The position numbers and the translations under genes are program-made. Under the pieces are notes generated by a model. The model did not search any database and was not told where the DNA came from. It was given only the letters and a program-made list of their open reading frames with translations. A stretch of 64,000 nt of DNA, taken from Verrucomicrobiota bacterium (GTDB lineage Bacteria > Verrucomicrobiota > Verrucomicrobiia > Limisphaerales > UBA1319). The stretch's first letter is position 1. Each line of letters opens with the position of its first letter. Shown here in pieces: positions 61,981 through 64,000 of this stretch. The stretch spans positions 21,985 through 85,984 of the forward strand of contig JAKLHY010000028.1 of assembly GCA_022709905.1 (NCBI GenBank), read 5' to 3'.

Positions 61981-64000
61981 TCAAATGGACGTTCCTGAAT
62001 TTCCCGGCAGGGCCGAGCATATCAGCATGCCCGTGTGCGATGCCGCGCTTCGTGCGACTTCCTCCGGGGTGCCCTCAGCTACGATTCTGCCTCCGTCCGC
62101 TCCGCCCTCGGGCCCCAGGTCAATCACATGATCGGCGTGGAGGATCACGTCCAAGTTGTGTTCAATGACGAGGACGGTATTCCCGGCGTCCACGAGTCGG
62201 TCAAGAACGGCCAGTAATTTCCTGAGGTCGTCGAAGTGCAGGCCGGTGGTCGGCTCGTCCAGGATGTAGAGGGTGCGTCCGGTGTCGGTCCGGCCGAGCT
62301 CTCGGCTCAGCTTGACCCTTTGCGCTTCGCCGCCCGAGAGGGTGGACGCCGGCTGGCCCAGCTTGACGTAATCCATCCCGACGTCCCGGAGCGTTTCGAG
62401 GAGGCGTTTGAGTTCCGGGTGGGCGCCGAACACCTCGAGCGCCTGGGCGATGGTCAGGTCGAGCACGTCTGCGATGTTCAGGTTCCGGTACCTGACTCGC
62501 AGCGTCGCCTCGTTGTAGCGCTTGCCCCCGCAAACCTCGCAGGGGAGCCAGACGTCGGGCAGGAAGTGCATCTGCACGCGCTTGATTCCGTCGCCGCCGC
62601 AGGCTTCGCATCTGCCCCCGGCGACGTTGAAGGAGAAGCGGCCCGGCCCAAATCCGAACATTCGGGATTCGGGCAAGCAGGAAAAGAGCTCCCGGATCAG
62701 CTCAAAGGCGCCCGTGTAGGTCGCAGGATTGGAACGTGGGGTCCTGCCGATGGGGCTCTGGTCCACGTGGATAACCTTGTCGAGCAACTCGGCACCCTCG
62801 AGGCGGTCGAAGCGTCCGGGTTTCTGTTTCGAGTTGTGAAGGAGCGCGGACAGGGCCGGCTTCAGGATGCCGATGACCAGGGAGCTCTTGCCGGCACCCG
62901 AAACGCCGGTCACAGCGGTGAAGACGCCCAGGGGGATCGAGACGTCGATCCGGTCGAGATTGTTCTCGGCGGCTCCGATGACCTTCAGGATGCCCGAAGA
63001 CCGCCGTCTTTGGACCCGGGCGGGGATCTTTTCCCGACCGGAGAGGTAGCGACCGGTCAGGGTGTCCGCGCGGAGAAGCTCGCGCGATGGGCCCGAGAAG
63101 ACGATCCGACCGCCGCCTTCACCCGCTCCCGGACCGAGATCGACCACCCAGTCGGCGGCCCGGATGATGCCCGCGTCGTGCTCGACGACCAGCACGCTGT
63201 TCCCACGGTCCCTGAGTTTCCTGAGCGTCTCGATCAGGCGGGCGTTGTCGCGGCCGTGGAGGCCCACCGAAGGCTCGTCGAGCACGTAGAGGATTCCGGA
63301 CAACTCGCCGCCGAGCTGGCTTGCCAGCCGTATGCGCTGCGCCTCGCCGCCCGAGAGCGAAGGACCCTGCCGGTCCAGGGACAGGTAGGAGAGACCCACA
63401 GATTCGAGGAACTGGAGCCGCGCCCCGATCTCCTTCAACACTTCCGCCGCCACGATTCCCTTCGAACCCGGCAGCTTGAGGCCTGCGAAAAACGCCGACG
63501 CATCGGCCACGGAAAGAGACGCCACCTCCACGATGCTTTTCCCGCCGACGAAGACCGAGACGGCTTCGGGTCTGAGCCGGGCGCCGCCGCATTCGCTGCA
63601 CTCGGCTTCGGAGAAGTATTTCATGTAGTATTCGCGCATCATCGCGGATTTCGTCTCGGTGAACCTTCTCATCATCGAGTTTAGGGCGCCCTCCCAGGGC
63701 ATGTTGAAGGTCCCGGATCCGCGCCGCCCCACGTAGCTCACCCTGACCTCGCGGTCCCCAATTCCACGCAGCATGATCTGCCGGTGTTTTTCGGGGAGTT
63801 TCTTCCAGGGTCTGTCGAGATCTATGCCGAAGGTTGCGGCCACCGCGCCCACAATCCTGCTGCTCCAGCTACCCGCTTTGCCCATGACCTTCGCCCAAGG
63901 CTCGATGGCGCCCGCGCGGATCGAGAGCGACGGGTCGGGCACCACGAGATCAGGATCCATCTCGACCCTCCGGCCCAGGCCCCCGCACGCCGGACACATG
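61981..64000 (-). CDS. uvrA: Excinuclease ABC subunit A (partial, N-terminus beyond window)
   Basis: At least 673 C-terminal residues are present. The frame is open to the right edge and the Met at 63999 is internal. Visible are a zinc-finger start (CPACGGLG), a second finger (CSECGGARL), signature LSGGEAQRIRLA, Walker B ILYVLDEPSVGLH, second Walker A GVSGAGKSS, third zinc site (CEACGGDG to LPCEVCGGKRYN) and second signature LSGGEAQRVKLS with ILDEPTTGLH. UvrA recognises damaged DNA for nucleotide excision repair. The missing part contains the first Walker A. Confidence 0.96.
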   Translation of the reverse strand, partial: MCPACGGLGRRVEMDPDLVVPDPSLSIRAGAIEPWAKVMGKAGSWSSRIVGAVAATFGIDLDRPWKKLPEKHRQIMLRGIGDREVRVSYVGRRGSGTFNMPWEGALNSMMRRFTETKSAMMREYYMKYFSEAECSECGGARLRPEAVSVFVGGKSIVEVASLSVADASAFFAGLKLPGSKGIVAAEVLKEIGARLQFLESVGLSYLSLDRQGPSLSGGEAQRIRLASQLGGELSGILYVLDEPSVGLHGRDNARLIETLRKLRDRGNSVLVVEHDAGIIRAADWVVDLGPGAGEGGGRIVFSGPSRELLRADTLTGRYLSGREKIPARVQRRRSSGILKVIGAAENNLDRIDVSIPLGVFTAVTGVSGAGKSSLVIGILKPALSALLHNSKQKPGRFDRLEGAELLDKVIHVDQSPIGRTPRSNPATYTGAFELIRELFSCLPESRMFGFGPGRFSFNVAGGRCEACGGDGIKRVQMHFLPDVWLPCEVCGGKRYNEATLRVRYRNLNIADVLDLTIAQALEVFGAHPELKRLLETLRDVGMDYVKLGQPASTLSGGEAQRVKLSRELGRTDTGRTLYILDEPTTGLHFDDLRKLLAVLDRLVDAGNTVLVIEHNLDVILHADHVIDLGPEGGADGGRIVAEGTPEEVARSAASHTGMLICSALPGNSGTSI

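Overview
The window is most likely from a member of the Verrucomicrobiota, perhaps near Pedosphaera/Limisphaera. This is inferred from gene content, not measured. The clues are a PEP-CTERM surface protein beside a pseudopilin, several Tat-exported Gfo/Idh/MocA oxidoreductases, a ThuA-DUF1080 protein, a GH106 glycosidase, menaquinone synthesis by the futalosine route (MqnC), and strings of short intergenic palindromes. No rRNA, tRNA, CRISPR array, integrase or complete insertion sequence was seen. Both edges cut genes: a beta-helix surface protein on the left and uvrA on the right.

1-6282 (minus) is an envelope transport operon: exbB, exbD, a TonB-dependent receptor whose N-terminus looks like the membrane anchor and proline-rich linker of TonB itself, then a beta-helix surface protein carrying a near-identical in-frame 450-residue tandem duplication. 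6418-8789 holds a lipid kinase and an exported oxidoreductase. About 8950-19515 is a stress-type island: a cation P-type ATPase, a zinc-ribbon miniprotein, a CBM48 protein, response regulators, a histidine kinase/NtrC pair and an MscS channel. It also contains deletion remnants of a universal stress protein, a response regulator and a Ca/Na exchanger. 19809-23684 is an htrA-response regulator-kinase operon. 24138-28878 pairs an S46 dipeptidyl-peptidase with an OPT peptide transporter. 29023-34175 is mostly housekeeping (mqnC, nadA, SAM hydrolase, MFS) plus an orphan PIN protein.

34299-36895 is a small signalling operon ending in a GAF protein whose HisKA-like segment has lost the phosphoacceptor histidine and the ATPase domain. 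37000-40219 is a cobalamin riboswitch with a recognisable intrinsic terminator, followed by a PEP-CTERM protein, a secreted protein and a pseudopilin. This implies that a cell-surface module is switched off by vitamin B12. 40268-41869 encodes an unusual tandem GNAT plus cyclic-nucleotide-binding protein. 42126-49735 carries sugar-type oxidoreductase and isomerase genes, a PQQ-type propeller, a coiled-coil protein, a lactonase and rsgA. 49750-61532 contains a kinase remnant, another oxidoreductase, ThuA-DUF1080, a palindrome-rich gap, an archaeal-type adenylate kinase, a sensor kinase and a GH106 rhamnosidase (both split by apparent single-base frameshifts), and a GAF/zinc-ribbon protein.

A family of terminal-inverted-repeat elements (44193-44340, 61698-61970 and a relic at 46198-46238) lies directly beside stop codons. 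All functions are read from motifs by eye. No database search, structure prediction or codon statistics could be run.
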